A program made the position numbers and the translations under genes. 64,000 nt of DNA from Owenia fusiformis (Eukaryota > Annelida > Polychaeta > Sabellida > Oweniidae). Location of the stretch: assembly GCA_903813345.2 (NCBI GenBank), contig CAIIXF020000006.1, forward strand, positions 25,181,936 to 25,245,935. Reading direction: 5' to 3'. This document shows, in pieces, positions 23,701 through 36,187 of the stretch. Under the pieces are notes generated by a model. That model was given only the letters and a program-made list of their open reading frames with translations, was not told the DNA's origin and did no database searches. The number at the start of each line of letters is the position of its first letter. Position 1 is the first letter of the stretch.

Positions 23701-25212
23701 GTTTTTATTTGGTGTAACATTGAACATTAATTTGATCTACAGCAACAGTACAGCGGTCGTAGCTTCCCAAAATCTACATAAAATATAGGGATATGTAGTA
23801 TGATGTAGATTTTCTAAATCGTTTTTTTTAAATTATGGTCGCATAGAGTAACTGTGACTGGGGCTTTAGTATCAATTTTTACCACAGAAAATGTGAAAAT
23901 CAATTGATTTGTTACTGTGTTATGAGATTTTATGTATTCCTAACTCATGGAATTCACTAAACCTTTGCAAGCGTAATTGACAATGGTAACACAAACATAT
24001 GAGAAATACCATACAGAAATTGATCCATGTGGAGTAGGCAATATGCACATCATGAGACAGAAATAGATGAATATATTATCCTTATAAAAGTGATAAACAT
24101 CTTACTTTCAATAAACATTTTAACTACCTGAACAAAATGCTGGTAAAGCCTATTAGGTTTGCTCAATGATCTCTGTATCTTACAGGTATATGAAAATTTA
24201 GCAAGACTATCGAGAATTTTTTTTGTACTCTCACATTGGTTGTATGCCAATGTGCAAAATGATCATTCCCTCTCACAGCTGAGGAGCTCTTAGGAGTTTA
24301 GGACTTTTCAAAATACTTTTGGCTTCCGGATCACAAGCTTTTAGAAATAAACTGGGGGCTCCCATTGACCCAATGGGTTTGGCCCATTTTTGTGAGTCTA
24401 TGAAGAATGTTTACTTATTATAGATTTGAAGTGGAATATAATTTAAGTTGTGAAACAAAAGTAAACAGGATAAACTTGGCAGCACATATAAGATATATTA
24501 AACGTTTCGTTGGTGAGAATCATTTACTGTACGCGATTTATCCTATTGGTTACTGATTAAACCTCTTCATCAAGTTATAAGTAGAAAAACAAACTTATCG
24601 TTTACACGCTTTTAGGAGTTGTTATATGTGTATGTGTTATTATAGAGCTAAATCAATGATTGAGGAAAGTATTTTAGTTTAGAAAAGAAATCACCTACAT
24701 TAACAATGAAGGCTTTCAATTAAATATACAGTAAGTTTGAAATTCCCAAAAATCAGTATTTTAGATATCAGAACACTAAGATTCAGCTGGTGAAAACATC
24801 TAGTTTTACCAGACATAGGGCCCTACCCCAGACCTTTGGCTCAAAACTAAAGTTAGCAGTGGCTTCAACAATATAAAAACTAATATGAATATTTTTCCAA
24901 ATTCAGTTGCTACCATTCAAAAGAAGACCATTGCATTGAGATGTGTAATTTTTTCCGCTTAATGGTTCAAGCTTGGGAACATGTATAAAAATCGCATCTG
25001 TATTACTTATTGTTACTTCTTCTATTAGAAGTAATACAGATGTCGACTCGATTTTTTTTATACATGTTCCCGGGGCCTATGGCTTCAAGAGAAAAAAATA
25101 TTGAATTTAGTTCACGAAATTATAGCACATTTAATACCAATTTTAGTTGCTAGCATGGATGATAAAGCTCATATGAATTAGTGATGAGACAGTCATACCT
25201 CTGTAGGGGGTA
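20721..25212. other. Intergenic, repeats only
   Basis: No supported gene. Contents: a G/C-tract family copy near 21905-22090, a diverged repeat copy at 23736-23866 (its relative is at 41139-41276), a slightly GC-richer CpG-containing stretch at about 23385-23620 with a TATATATAG and a TGATGTCATC motif that could be a promoter but leads to no recognisable exon, and a hairpin at 24977-25072. Confidence 0.4.
24977..25072. repeat. Hairpin with near-perfect arms
   Basis: GGGAACATGTATAAAAATCG and CATCTGTATTACTT on the left are mirrored by AAGTAATACAGATG and TATACATGTTCCC on the right, with a loop of about 20 nt. Confidence 0.6.
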
Positions 25213-25581
25213 TTAAAGGGGCAATAAGGACTGTAGAGAAAATAGGAAAGTTTTTTCATTTTTTCTGAGCTATCAAGACAACATTTGGTTTAACATCTTC
25301 TTTGACATACCTATTTTCTTAAAATGTATGGATAAATTATCAATTTCAGCATTAAGAAGTGTAAATTCAGTTCAAAGCTTCAAAAAGGGGACTTCCACTT
25401 TTATATTTTTAAGATCCACCATGTTTCAAGAGGAATATCAGCTAATATGTTTATCTAGGGGGTTTCTTTGTAGATAATAAAAATAGATGTTAGTCTTGAT
25501 GAAATATCCAAACTTAAATATATTTTGACACTGGTCCATGATCGTTGAATGACCCCTCTGCACTAATTATTGCACCTTTAA
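25213..25581. mobile_element. MITE, TTAAAGGGGCAA ends, TA target, copy 1
   Basis: Terminal TTAAAGGGGCAATAA is mirrored by TTATTGCACCTTTAA and flanked by TA on each side. A copy of about 370 bp in the same orientation and highly similar throughout lies at 42132-42503. No open frame. Confidence 0.75.
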
Positions 25582-27272
25582 TATGTGGAATTCTGTTGAT
25601 TAATTTCCAGAGTCATATTGATGATACTGTGCTTACATAAGTGTCATAGTGGTGATGAATCGGTCACAGTAAACTGTTTTTACAGGAGCTAGACATAGCA
25701 TCTGCTTTTTTGGACTAAATGTTTCCATGTTTGAATCTACTGTTTTTACGGGCGCTAGACATAGCAACTGCTTTTTGGAATAAAATAAAAACAAAAAACT
25801 AACATTGTGAATTAAATTTGTTCTCCCATATATTGTTTCAGGTTGCCAAGGATAGCAATGATGCTGAAACATTTTAGAGAAAAATCCTGACAATTAGCAC
25901 GCAAACTTAAATAGAAGTCTTTTCAAAAGTAAGTACTATATGGTAGTAAGCTCTAAGGAAAAATGTTCAGGTGTAAAAGAAATATGAAACTCAAACAGGA
26001 CTTGTTTTGTCAAAAATCTAAATGTTTTTGCGTCAAATTAAATGGGACTGTTTGTTGAACTTTAATGTACTCTTGAAATATGAACTGTTATAAGTGTAGG
26101 AGATCTGCCTGACTATTTTTCAAAAGCAAAGACTTTATTCAAAATGGCTGACATCTTACAATAAAAATGAGATTTTTGACTTACTTGTATGGCTCAACTT
26201 GATCCGGCATTCATTTTCAAAAAATGTTTTTCTAAGTTTACAACTCTTGTTCATCTGCAAATTCTATTCAAAATAACGACTCAAATTAAAATACCAATTT
26301 TTAGTTACGATAGGATTTTTACAGTGGGATTTGCAACTCCATATTTCTAGTTGAAATCAGATTAACTGGAGTATTGACTAACATTACTTATGTTACTATT
26401 TATTTGGCTTATGGGCCATGTAAACCAGCACAGAATATGCAAATTAGATAGATACATATATGTATACATACATATATCTATGTATGCCAGCACAGAATAT
26501 GCAAATTAGATAGATACATACATTATTATATGTATTTATATATATGTATGATATATATACAAGCATGGAATATGTTAATTAGATAGACTAGATACATATA
26601 TAGAACTACAGTAGATAGATAACAATTAATTTATTAGTTGGCAGAGAATATGTTAATTAAATAACAATAATTCATGATATTTATATATGCTTTAATTTAT
26701 GAGATATGTGTGTATTGTATACATGTTATATATGTATGTATTCCCAGTTTGAGATATCTATATTGTTATATATAATATGTATGTATTTGTATGTATCTTT
26801 TAAGAAGGTCCCCAGTCCCCAGTTCCCAGTTTGAGATATCTATATGCTATATATAATATGTATGTATGTATTTGTATTTATCCCATGGTTGCAAGGATAT
26901 AGATCGAATATCACACGAAGATATATTTGATATGTGGATCAAGATATCATATTTTAGCAAAAATTCACAAACCATCGAATATCACTTTTAAACTATCGAA
27001 TATCACGTCTTAAAAAGTGATATTCGATGGTTTGAGAAGTGATATTCGATGGTTTGAAAAGTGATATTCGATGGTTTCGAATTCTTTCAAAAAAAATTCT
27101 TTTTACATTTTTTAATTATTTTCAAAAATATTTAAACCATATTTCAAAATTTCAAAAAAAATTCAACATTTTTTCACAATTTTTTTCAATTTTTTTTTCA
27201 ATTTTTTTTTCAAATTATATTTTTCGCTGATGATTTCTCATGGGATAAATGGACAATCCTATGGTTTTTCAA

Positions 27273-27690
27273 AAATATCGATTATATCCACTCATGGATA
27301 CAAATATCTTCCCTCATTCGCTGCGCTCACTCATGAAGATATCAATATCCACTCATGGATATAAATGATATTTTTTCAAAACCATAGGATATTCCTATAG
27401 TATCTTCTAAGCTGGTCCCCAGTTCCCAGTTTGAGATATTGCTATAGTATAATATGTATGTTTTTGTATGTATCTTTTAAAAATATCAATTATATCCACT
27501 CATGGATACAAATATCTTCCCTCATTCGCTGCGCTCACTCATGAAGATATCAATATCCACTCATGGATATAAATGATATTTTTTCAAAACCATAGGATAT
27601 TCCTATGGTATCTTCTAAGCTGGTCCCCAGTTCCCAGTTTGAGATATTGCTATAGTATAATATGTATGTTTTTGTATGTATCTTTTAAGA
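27273..27690. repeat. 208-bp tandem duplication inside the fold-back arm
   Basis: The segment beginning ATTATATCCACTCATGGATA at 27281 recurs at 27489 (period 208) and includes the GC-rich TTCGCTGCGCTCACTCATG and a GATATTTTTTCAAAACCATA stretch. The copies are nearly identical. Confidence 0.7.
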
Positions 27691-30317
27691 AGGTCCCCAG
27701 TCCCCACTTCCCAGTTTGAGATATCTATATTGTTATATATAATAGTATGTATTTGTATGTATCTTGTAAGCTGGTCCCCAGTTCCCAGTTTGAGATATCT
27801 ATATGCTATATATAATATGTATGTATTTGTATGTATCTTTTAAGAAGGTCCCCAGTTCCTAGTTTGAGATATCTATGTTTGTGTATATATGTATTTGTAT
27901 CAACTATGTATCTTCTAAGCTGGTCCCCAGTCCCCAGTTCCCATTTCGAGATCTCTATGTTAAAGTATGTAAACTATTTTAAAGTAAATTTTAATCATTC
28001 AAGATTCATATTGATCCATTCTCTTTTATGAGTTGATAGCAATATACACTGAGGATGAATTCTATATAAAACCTCATTTAGATGTGATTTCTTCAAAATT
28101 TAAGACAGAGAATAGATTATGGCATCAACCAAAATTTTAGACCTTTTTCTACAACATGTGATATGATAATATGAGTCTATTCATGCAAGTATTAAGGAAA
28201 ATATAGCCTGTTGCAGGGGTTCACTTTTTTGGACCACCCTGTATATTAACTTCTCTTATTGCATGTTTAATGGTATAGACTGGACTGGTGTAGGTGGAAG
28301 AGTCATCTAATAGTCATTAAGTTATCATCTTTACATAACACTTTAAAATCCAAGAACAGCCAGATTTTATTTAGGCAGAACTTCAATGTCTATCTGATAT
28401 ATAACAAAATATGTGAAAATTAGAAAGATTGACCTTTTTGTTATCCTAGTCACAAGTTTAACCTTTCCATATAGACTGAAGAGTTGACATCCTGGATATT
28501 TAGGAGAACCTGTAAAGGATTGGTATTGATATGGTGAACTTTTTGAACACACTTTTCTCTTAAATCAGTCATCAAAAATTTCTAAAAATTACATATCGTC
28601 AATTTAATGGTCATCTTTTGAATGGTAACAATATAATTTGAAAAAATGTATATACTTTTCTCTATATTGTTTTAGAAAACACATCAAACACTTCTTTTGC
28701 TTCTGGTATCATATGCTCAGAATGAAATGAAACATCTTTCCGAACCTGTTTTGAACAAAATGACATATACACAACATGTTTAAGTCTCTCAATATTGTAA
28801 TTGTACAAAGGAAATTTTGGTTGATTTTAAAAAAGTATCTTGTTGATGAAATAAAAGGTTTATCTTGATTTTTATCTATTTTTGGTTTTTTTTTTACTTT
28901 TTTCTAATTTTGCTTCAATATATTGAAAAGGTAGAGAATTCATAATACATTGCAATACATTAGACTGAAAGCTTCTGAAATTGACTCTCTATTTAAATTC
29001 AGTATCAAGATAAGACATAAAATGATCCATCTTAAGTAGACACATATATTTGGATAACTAACAGCTTATCAGCTTTATAGTGCTTCATATAACTGTATAA
29101 TTCTTTTCCAATCTGGAGACAGATTATTTAAGTTATGTAAGTTATGGGTTTGTCTCATTACTGTAGTCTTGACTGGATTAACTGTTTTCCTCTAGAAGAT
29201 AGGTTTCAGGCTGATTCAATGTATAATTCAAAGACAATTTTAAAGAGTTCTTTAAAGTTACAGTTCTGTTAAGTCTGGAATAAAATTTCTATAATGAAAT
29301 ATGAAGTTTAAAATATCTACATTGGAATCACTTATATTTTTAGACATACTATGACCATTGCCGCTTACCATTTTTGACCTATATACCTATCATAGGCGTA
29401 GCCAGGAGGGGGGGGGGCGATGACCAATAAAAATAAGAGCTTTAAAATGTATTTTGTTTGAAGCTTCTAGCTAATAGCAAAAATTTGGCAATCGTGCCCC
29501 CCCCCCTGGTCTGCTGGTTGCGCTAATGTCTTTTATTTCCACATATAGGGTAACTCAGTGAACTTAAATATACAAGTTTAATGTTAAACGTTGCTCTAAA
29601 GTTTGTGTAACTGATATCTACCTGGTGTGCTCATGTGGCCAGTATTAGATCAGATAGGGAAAAAATATAACACCTTCATTATGAACTAGCAGCTCAAACC
29701 CAAACAGAAGAATAAAAATCTGTACAAATTGATTGATGCTATATGTCAAAAAATAGGTTTTAAAATGCTCATAAATATTAGATAACTTAAACATGCAATA
29801 TACTGGAGTAATACTACTCAGATAACATTTCGGTTATTTTACCTTGATATTTGAAGACAATTGTTAAATACATAAATATTAGATTTACAATTGTACTTTT
29901 TTGTACAAATGCAATTGAGTTTACATGTACATCCTCGGTTGATTGCTGTAAGTTTTACCTCTTCAAATGTGCAAGTAATCAGTAAATTATTGACGGATTT
30001 TTATTGAACATCAAATTGGCATTTATTTACGCCTTCTAAGCGATTGAAATATTAAATTTCTGTTCATAATGAGTAAATAATTTGAAGAGAATTACTCCGG
30101 TCAGTTTTCAATCATGATTGGAACTGGATGTGAACAGGTGAAATTATCATAATCATTAGTTCCCTAACATTATAACATGTATCTCATGCATATAAATAAA
30201 TAGATAGACAATCTATTTTAAGTTAATCAACTAAACGATTACTTCCTATTTATTTCTGCAAGTCATATCAGATCATATCTTGAAAATATTATACTTGAAA
30301 ACATCAGGATATATAGA

Positions 30318-31045
30318 GATTATCCTATATGAGGTTCAGGATATTACGGCCCTCGGGCAGATATATTATATTGGCTAAGGGATAATCCAAATATCCTGAA
30401 CCGACTATAGGATGATTTGTTTATCCCATACCAATCACATTGTTCAATTGGCCAAAGTTCAGAAACTTTGCAACCAACTGTAGAATTATTTTAAAATGTC
30501 CAGTTTTGTATGCTTGTTTCTTTTCCTGTTCAAATCTTTGATTATTAATGGGGTATACTGCTCCTTCCCTTCTTTAACGCATCAAACAGATCGCGATTGT
30601 CTGTGTTTTTCTCAATTGTGGTTTACAGTATGGGAACGTTACAAAAAAGAACCAATACGGGAACAGCGATTATGATGTAGCGGGCAGATATACTATATCT
30701 GACCGCTCGGAGCGGGCTATATCTGCCCGCTGATGAAAATATAAGTTTTTACAAACCGGCTTTATGTACCCGTAACACGTCCAAGTATGGGATAAAGAAT
30801 TGATATCTTGGAGGAACGTGACATATATAGAGATTATCCTATATGATGTTCAGTACATTTATATTGGGATTGTCCCGAGGTAAATATAATATATCTGTCC
30901 GAGGGCCGCAGCTAGGTCCAGAGGGAAAATATATTATATTGGCCAAGGATAATCCCAATATCCTGAACCAACTATAGGATAATATGTTTATCCCATACCA
31001 ATCTTGGTCATCTGGTTCACATTGTTCAATCGTGGAAATATTTTA
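30318..31045. repeat. Direct repeat of AGATTATCCTATATGA segments
   Basis: A block of roughly 130-200 bp starting GATTATCCTATATGAGG near 30318 recurs near 30834. Both copies contain TATATTATATTGGC, ATATCCTGAACC and TTTATCCCATACCAATC. Confidence 0.55.
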
Positions 31046-32942
31046 GAATATTCATGTCCAGTTTTGTTTTCTTGGCCGTGGGCGGATTTTTCTGTTCTCT
31101 CAAATATTCCCAGATCTATTTTCTCGAATTTTTGATTGATTAAGTGGATGCTCCTTCCCTTTTTTAAACCTTCAAACAGATCCCGTAATATATACCTGTA
31201 ACACATCCAAGTAAACATGTATATATATTCCAATGTATATTTCCCGCTGCGTATCTCCCGATCCAAATATTCCCGGGAAAATGTTTTTTATTCAGTGTAG
31301 AAACAGTCAATTTGTAAAAGTATCTTGCTAAAGCAAAACTGTCAAAATAGATCCAGCAGAACGTAGAATTTTTCTTAACCAAAATGATGATGGATTTCTT
31401 GAAAATAATGAGAATGAGAACGCTTACTAAAAAAACCTGGATATGCAGGGTGTCCTGAAAACTTCACTTGTAAAACCTCACTTTTCAAAGGATTTAGTTA
31501 TGTGATGATCAGTTTTGAATAATGATCACTGGGAAGATTTCAGAGAAAGAGCGTATATCATACAATGTTTATTGATGATATGTTGACATTGCTGATCAAT
31601 ATTGACATCGCTGATGGAGAATAAGTACCAAAATGTAACGCTTTGTGCGAATGTTACTCATGGTGAATTTCTGATGGAATTTCTTACTATGACATAGTAA
31701 CAGGATATTGTATGACCACTATCAAATAATTTAATCAAGTCGTTTTTAACTTCTCAATTTACATTTTTTGTTTACAATCACACAAGACATGTGAGCCCTG
31801 GTATGTGAAGCTGGTCTGAGAAGTCTTAATAAACAATAGCTCTGTAAAAAAAAATGATTAAATTAAATTACATAAGATTTGGAATGAAAGTGCCCCGTAA
31901 ATATTTAGTGCATTGGGCAAATAGAATCCTTTTTATTGCATTTAATTCAAAATATTCCTATGCTGGCTGTACTAATTCTTCAAACTTTCAGGCATTGACA
32001 TCATTGATTTGACTCATTTGCAACCAATCAGCGCGCCGGAAATTATCGATTTTCTTTACTTTGTGGAAAGGTGAATATTAATTTCATATTCTGTCAATGT
32101 TTAATACACGTAAATATTAGATTTACAATTGTACTTTTTTGTTACGATGTTATATTCATTTCATATTCTGTCAATGTTTAATACAAATACCTACATATAG
32201 ATATCTCAAACTGGGAACTGGGGACTGGGGACCAGCTTAGAAGATACATACATACATATAACATAGATATCTCAAAATGGGAACTGGGGACTGGGGACCA
32301 ACTTATAAGATACATACAAATACATAAATATACACAAACATAGATATCTCAAACTGGAAACTGGGGACTGGGGACCTTCTTAAAAAGATACATACAAATA
32401 CATACATATTATATATAGCATATAAATATCTCAAACTGGGAACTGGGGACTGGGGACCTTCTTAAAATATACATACAAATACATACATATTATATATAGC
32501 ATATAGATATCTCAAACTGGGAACTGGGGACTGGGGACCAGCTAAGAAGATATATACAAATACATACATATATAACATGTATACAATACACATATATCTC
32601 ATAAATTAAAGCATATTCATAGATATCTCAATGTAAGATATTCATGAATTATTGTTATTTGATTAACATATGCTATGCCAACTAATAAATTAATTGTTCT
32701 GTATCTAGTTCTATATATGTATCTAGTCTATCTAATTAACATATTCCATGCTTGTATATATATCATACATATATATGAATACATATAATGATGTATGTAT
32801 CTATCTAATTTGCATATTCTGTGCTGGCATATAATATATATATATGCATGAATACATAGATATATGTATGTATACATATATGTATCTATCTAATTTGCAT
32901 ATTCTATGCTGGTTTACATGGCCCATAAGCCATTTATTTATT

Positions 32943-33809
32943 AATATGAAAATATGTCTATGTATTACTGTAAGAATGCTAGCATCTGTTGTTTTCTCAT
33001 GTATCACTCAACTGCATGTAGCATACGAAGCTGACAAAAAAAGATCCAAATTAAAAATAAAGTAAACACTTATTCTCCACACGTGATCATTTAGGTTTGA
33101 GATAAGTTTTTGTGTAATCCAAGTTGAATTTATCTAGATAAGTTATGTAGTTGTATCGCTGGAAGCCTAAAAATAACTATATGATAGAGTGTATATTTTT
33201 ATATTAAAATGATATATCATAATTATGCTTCATAATCATATGAAAACAGGTGGTGTCATTTCATTCATTTGTTATTTAAAGCTAGATAACATTTTCATTC
33301 CCCTTGTTAAGGAAAAGAATGGAAGGTGGTTAAGAGGCTGTAAAATATTATAAAAGTGCATCTAGTTGCTTCATGGCTTCTGGTTATTTTAGTGTCCTAA
33401 AGAACAAGTCAGAGTTCATGCAGACAAAAAAGTTATGTAACATTATATGGGTAGTATTTTTTGTATCACCCTGTATATAAAATATATCTTTTTAATAGCA
33501 CTCCATGTATTTTGCCTGACCCCAGGATCTGAATTTAAATGCTGAGAAATATTCGCTAAGGCCATTAAAAAATGTAGCTAGCAAAAAAGATATAACACTT
33601 ACCAACGAAACAAAATGTTGTTACTGCCTAACTTCGAGCATTAGTATAATTGACATTAATTATTATTGATTTTTGAAATATCTAGACTAAATTGTACAAA
33701 GTTATTTCCTTATGTTAGACTGCCATAGCAGTTTATACATAGTGTCTGAATATAATTTTAACTGATTTCAGATGACCTGAGTTGATCCAGTGCATATATC
33801 TAATCCAAC
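32943..33809. other. Upstream region of the glycosyltransferase gene
   Basis: Contains a right-end fragment of the CAGGGTGA MITE family (33390-33473, ending CACCCTG-TA). A plausible splice acceptor (TGATTTCAG ending 33771) lies 38 nt before the ATG and suggests a 5'UTR intron. If used, the leader would begin with the three-codon mini-ORF ATG-ACC-TGA. The first leader exon and promoter were not identified. Confidence 0.35.
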
Positions 33810-35819
33810 ATGGCCACTGGTGGCGTACTTCCGGGACCACATAGGACTCTAAAGCCTGCAGCAGAGGGGAAATGTACAACTAAACTGTTTCTTTTCAGCA
33901 TATTAATGACATGTGTGATTGTCATTATTTCGCTGCAATATAAATATATGACGTCTGTTACTGTGATCCAAATGTTACCGAAGATAAATGGTATCAACAA
34001 TCTTATAAAAGGGTATTTGCCAGGGCCTTACACTCTTGTTGGACCTGACCAGAAATTGAATATAGAGAAGGGGAATTTCACTGCTAAGGTCCTGGTAGAT
34101 GAGCATGGTGAGGAAGGATTTCAAAATCACCACAGTCATATACTAGAAATCACTGATAGAACAATTGCGATAGGAGGTGGCATTACAACAAGAGGCTTGA
34201 AAGAATTAACTGCAGCTAGTATGGCTTCTAAACTGCCGTTATTTAAACGCTTACTTCCAAGTTTTTGTAAAACTGCAAGTAAAGGATTTAGCTATCATTA
34301 CTATTTGGCACATGATCACAATGACCCATATTTTAGCTTGCCCAATTCTCATGAAATGTTCAGTAAGGAATTTAATGCTGCTGTGGAGAAACATTGCCCT
34401 TCAGACATTCCAGTTAGAGTCCATTTAGTGCGCTGCAGTCACGCTGGGAAACCAGCCTGGGCCCAAAATGATGCAATGTGGGCAGCGTATCTTGATGATA
34501 TCCCATTTTTCTATCGTGTCAATGATGACAGCGATATGATGACAGGAGGATGGTCTGAAGTTTTTACAGAAACATTAAAGAAATATACACCCCCTTATGT
34601 AGGAGTCGTAGGCCCTGCTCATAGTGGTGGAAACACTGCCATTTTAACTTACGATTTTACCCATAAGACTCATCTAGATATTTTTGGGATATATTACCCA
34701 CGAGTATTTACAGATTGGTACGCGGATGACTGGGTAACGAAGGTGTATCGTCCCGATCGCTCTACCAAATGTAAAGATATAAAATTGAAGCATACAATGG
34801 AAACTGGTACAAGATACAAAGTTGATTTCAGAGTTGGACAAAAGTTACAAGCAGCAATCGACTCAAACCAGAAAATACTGAAACGTTACATAAAGTATAG
34901 AAATTCAACCCACCCTACTAAAGATCCAAAAAGTCAGAAAATAATTTCAATGAGTCTTTATTCAAATAAAACATCTAGATTGATTGGAGCTGTTCGTAGT
35001 GCACAGCTTACCCCTGTCATGTTTCCTGGCTGGACAGCACGATTTTACATTGAGAAAACAGTTGGTATATCAAAGTATGATGTTATACCAGAGAATTTAA
35101 TAAGAAAGCTTCAGCTTCTAGGAGCCCAAATATTGTATGTGGATACTCAAGCTACGAATGTTTCACCCGAATTATGGCCATATTTGGTTAGTGATGATTC
35201 AACAGTTGAGAGATTTATTATCCGAAACGTTACATTCCGTATGACAGATCGTGAATTCACAGCTGTTGAAGAGTGGACCAAATCTAAGAGAACATTCCAT
35301 TGTATTCGGGACCACCCCTCTCATACAACTCCTATCATTCCAGATCTCATTGGTGGTGTTAATTCGGGGATAAAAACCCTCTTCTCAGGGTCTTGGCTGG
35401 CGTATCTAGGCCAAGATTTCTTGGAGAACCTGTGGGAGAATCAAAAGGAACATTTTTACTGCCACGATAGCTTTACATGTAAAAGCCAACCACAATCATT
35501 CCCATTTGTTTCCCCTCGAGAGGGAGACACTTTTATTGGAGAGACATATGATGGATATCATCGACCAATCGACAATAAAGATGTTGAGGCTTTAACAAAG
35601 GCTCAGCTAGTACCTCAATGTCTTGATCCTAAGAGCACAATTGATGTGGTAGGACTTCCGAAACATGTTACGATAATACCGTCCCATCCCCCCGCAGATT
35701 CAGATAAATCACCAGTCATTCCAGATGCAGCAGTTAAACAGCCAATTGTTAATGTGACGTCATTTGTCCAATCTGCTGCGAACTCAACGAAACTCTCAAC
35801 TAATGGCACATCAACTTAG
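33810..35819 (+). CDS. Type II membrane two-domain glycosyltransferase-like protein
   Basis: Intronless 669-codon frame starting at ATG in good context (AACATGG). A short basic N-terminal tail is followed by one hydrophobic anchor (about residues 26-44), then a long luminal part with eight N-glycosylation sequons, so the protein most likely sits in the Golgi or ER. The first domain (about 60-340) looks like a GT-A glycosyltransferase: FYRVNDDSDM places an acidic DxD-type motif at 239-242, followed by GGNTAILTYDF, YADDW (304-308) and HTMETGTRY. The second domain (about 365-590) resembles a glycosyltransferase-like module whose usual R-D-x-D-S-R motif here reads RNVTFR (472-477), so its acidic metal-binding residues are missing; IRDHPSH (499-505) is retained. 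The last 80 residues are Ser/Thr/Pro-rich. Sugar donor and acceptor are unknown. Similarity to the C-terminal domain of GREB1 is possible but rests on memory only. Confidence 0.8.
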   Translation: MATGGVLPGPHRTLKPAAEGKCTTKLFLFSILMTCVIVIISLQYKYMTSVTVIQMLPKINGINNLIKGYLPGPYTLVGPDQKLNIEKGNFTAKVLVDEHGEEGFQNHHSHILEITDRTIAIGGGITTRGLKELTAASMASKLPLFKRLLPSFCKTASKGFSYHYYLAHDHNDPYFSLPNSHEMFSKEFNAAVEKHCPSDIPVRVHLVRCSHAGKPAWAQNDAMWAAYLDDIPFFYRVNDDSDMMTGGWSEVFTETLKKYTPPYVGVVGPAHSGGNTAILTYDFTHKTHLDIFGIYYPRVFTDWYADDWVTKVYRPDRSTKCKDIKLKHTMETGTRYKVDFRVGQKLQAAIDSNQKILKRYIKYRNSTHPTKDPKSQKIISMSLYSNKTSRLIGAVRSAQLTPVMFPGWTARFYIEKTVGISKYDVIPENLIRKLQLLGAQILYVDTQATNVSPELWPYLVSDDSTVERFIIRNVTFRMTDREFTAVEEWTKSKRTFHCIRDHPSHTTPIIPDLIGGVNSGIKTLFSGSWLAYLGQDFLENLWENQKEHFYCHDSFTCKSQPQSFPFVSPREGDTFIGETYDGYHRPIDNKDVEALTKAQLVPQCLDPKSTIDVVGLPKHVTIIPSHPPADSDKSPVIPDAAVKQPIVNVTSFVQSAANSTKLSTNGTST

Positions 35820-35935
35820 TGCACCAATCACCACCAAGCAGTAGTTGATTTTTGTACTGTCTTGATCTGTTTTTGAATATCACCAAGATGTGTATAGTTA
35901 AGTAAACATTGTATTTTAACTGTATACAGTGCATA

Positions 35936-36187
35936 GAAAAACATACTTTATTATTTATTCATTGAAGTGTGTCAAAATATAGGCAAAATCAGTTTCTTTA
36001 ATCTACCGCATTTTTGTCGAAAAATACCGCAAAAATTTTGAAAAAATCTACCGCAATTGAAATAAAAAAACGCAAATTTTTGGTCTTAGGTTGGCAGGTA
36101 TGCAACCTCTTGTGGCATTTTACCTGTAATGTAATATAAAAAGTTATACAGTGAAAAGTAATAACAACTTGCAGTATTTTGACTGTA
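35936..36187. repeat. 250-bp repeat, copy 1, in the glycosyltransferase 3' region
   Basis: Begins AAACATACTTTATTATTTAT, contains TTTTTGTCGAAAAATACCGC and GGTTGGCAGGTATGCAACC, and recurs as a direct copy at 38028-38298 with small indels. It includes AATAAA at 36061-36066, which could end the upstream transcript. Confidence 0.7.

Larger units (their letters stand above)
26398..32942. mobile_element. 6.5-kb fold-back region with minisatellite arms
   Basis: Left end ATTTATTTGGCTTATGGGCC with CATGTAAACCAGCA is mirrored at 32910-32942. Both arms then carry GCAAATTAGATAGATACATA motifs, TATG-rich simple repeats and an approximately 80-bp minisatellite built on CCCAGTTTGAGATATCTAT and GGTCCCCAGT. The left arm (to about 27960) is roughly twice as long as the right (from about 32190) because of local expansion. 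The core 28000-32150 has no gene I can identify. Confidence 0.6.

Noticed and set aside
24478-24530. GGCAGCACATATA, similar to the 5' part of U6 snRNA
   Set aside because: Similarity stops after about 15 nt, and the conserved U6 ACAGAG region and the upstream polymerase III promoter are missing.
26398-32942. Regularly spaced repeats considered as a CRISPR-like array
   Set aside because: The units are contiguous minisatellites without unique spacers, occur inverted in two arms, and the genome is eukaryotic.
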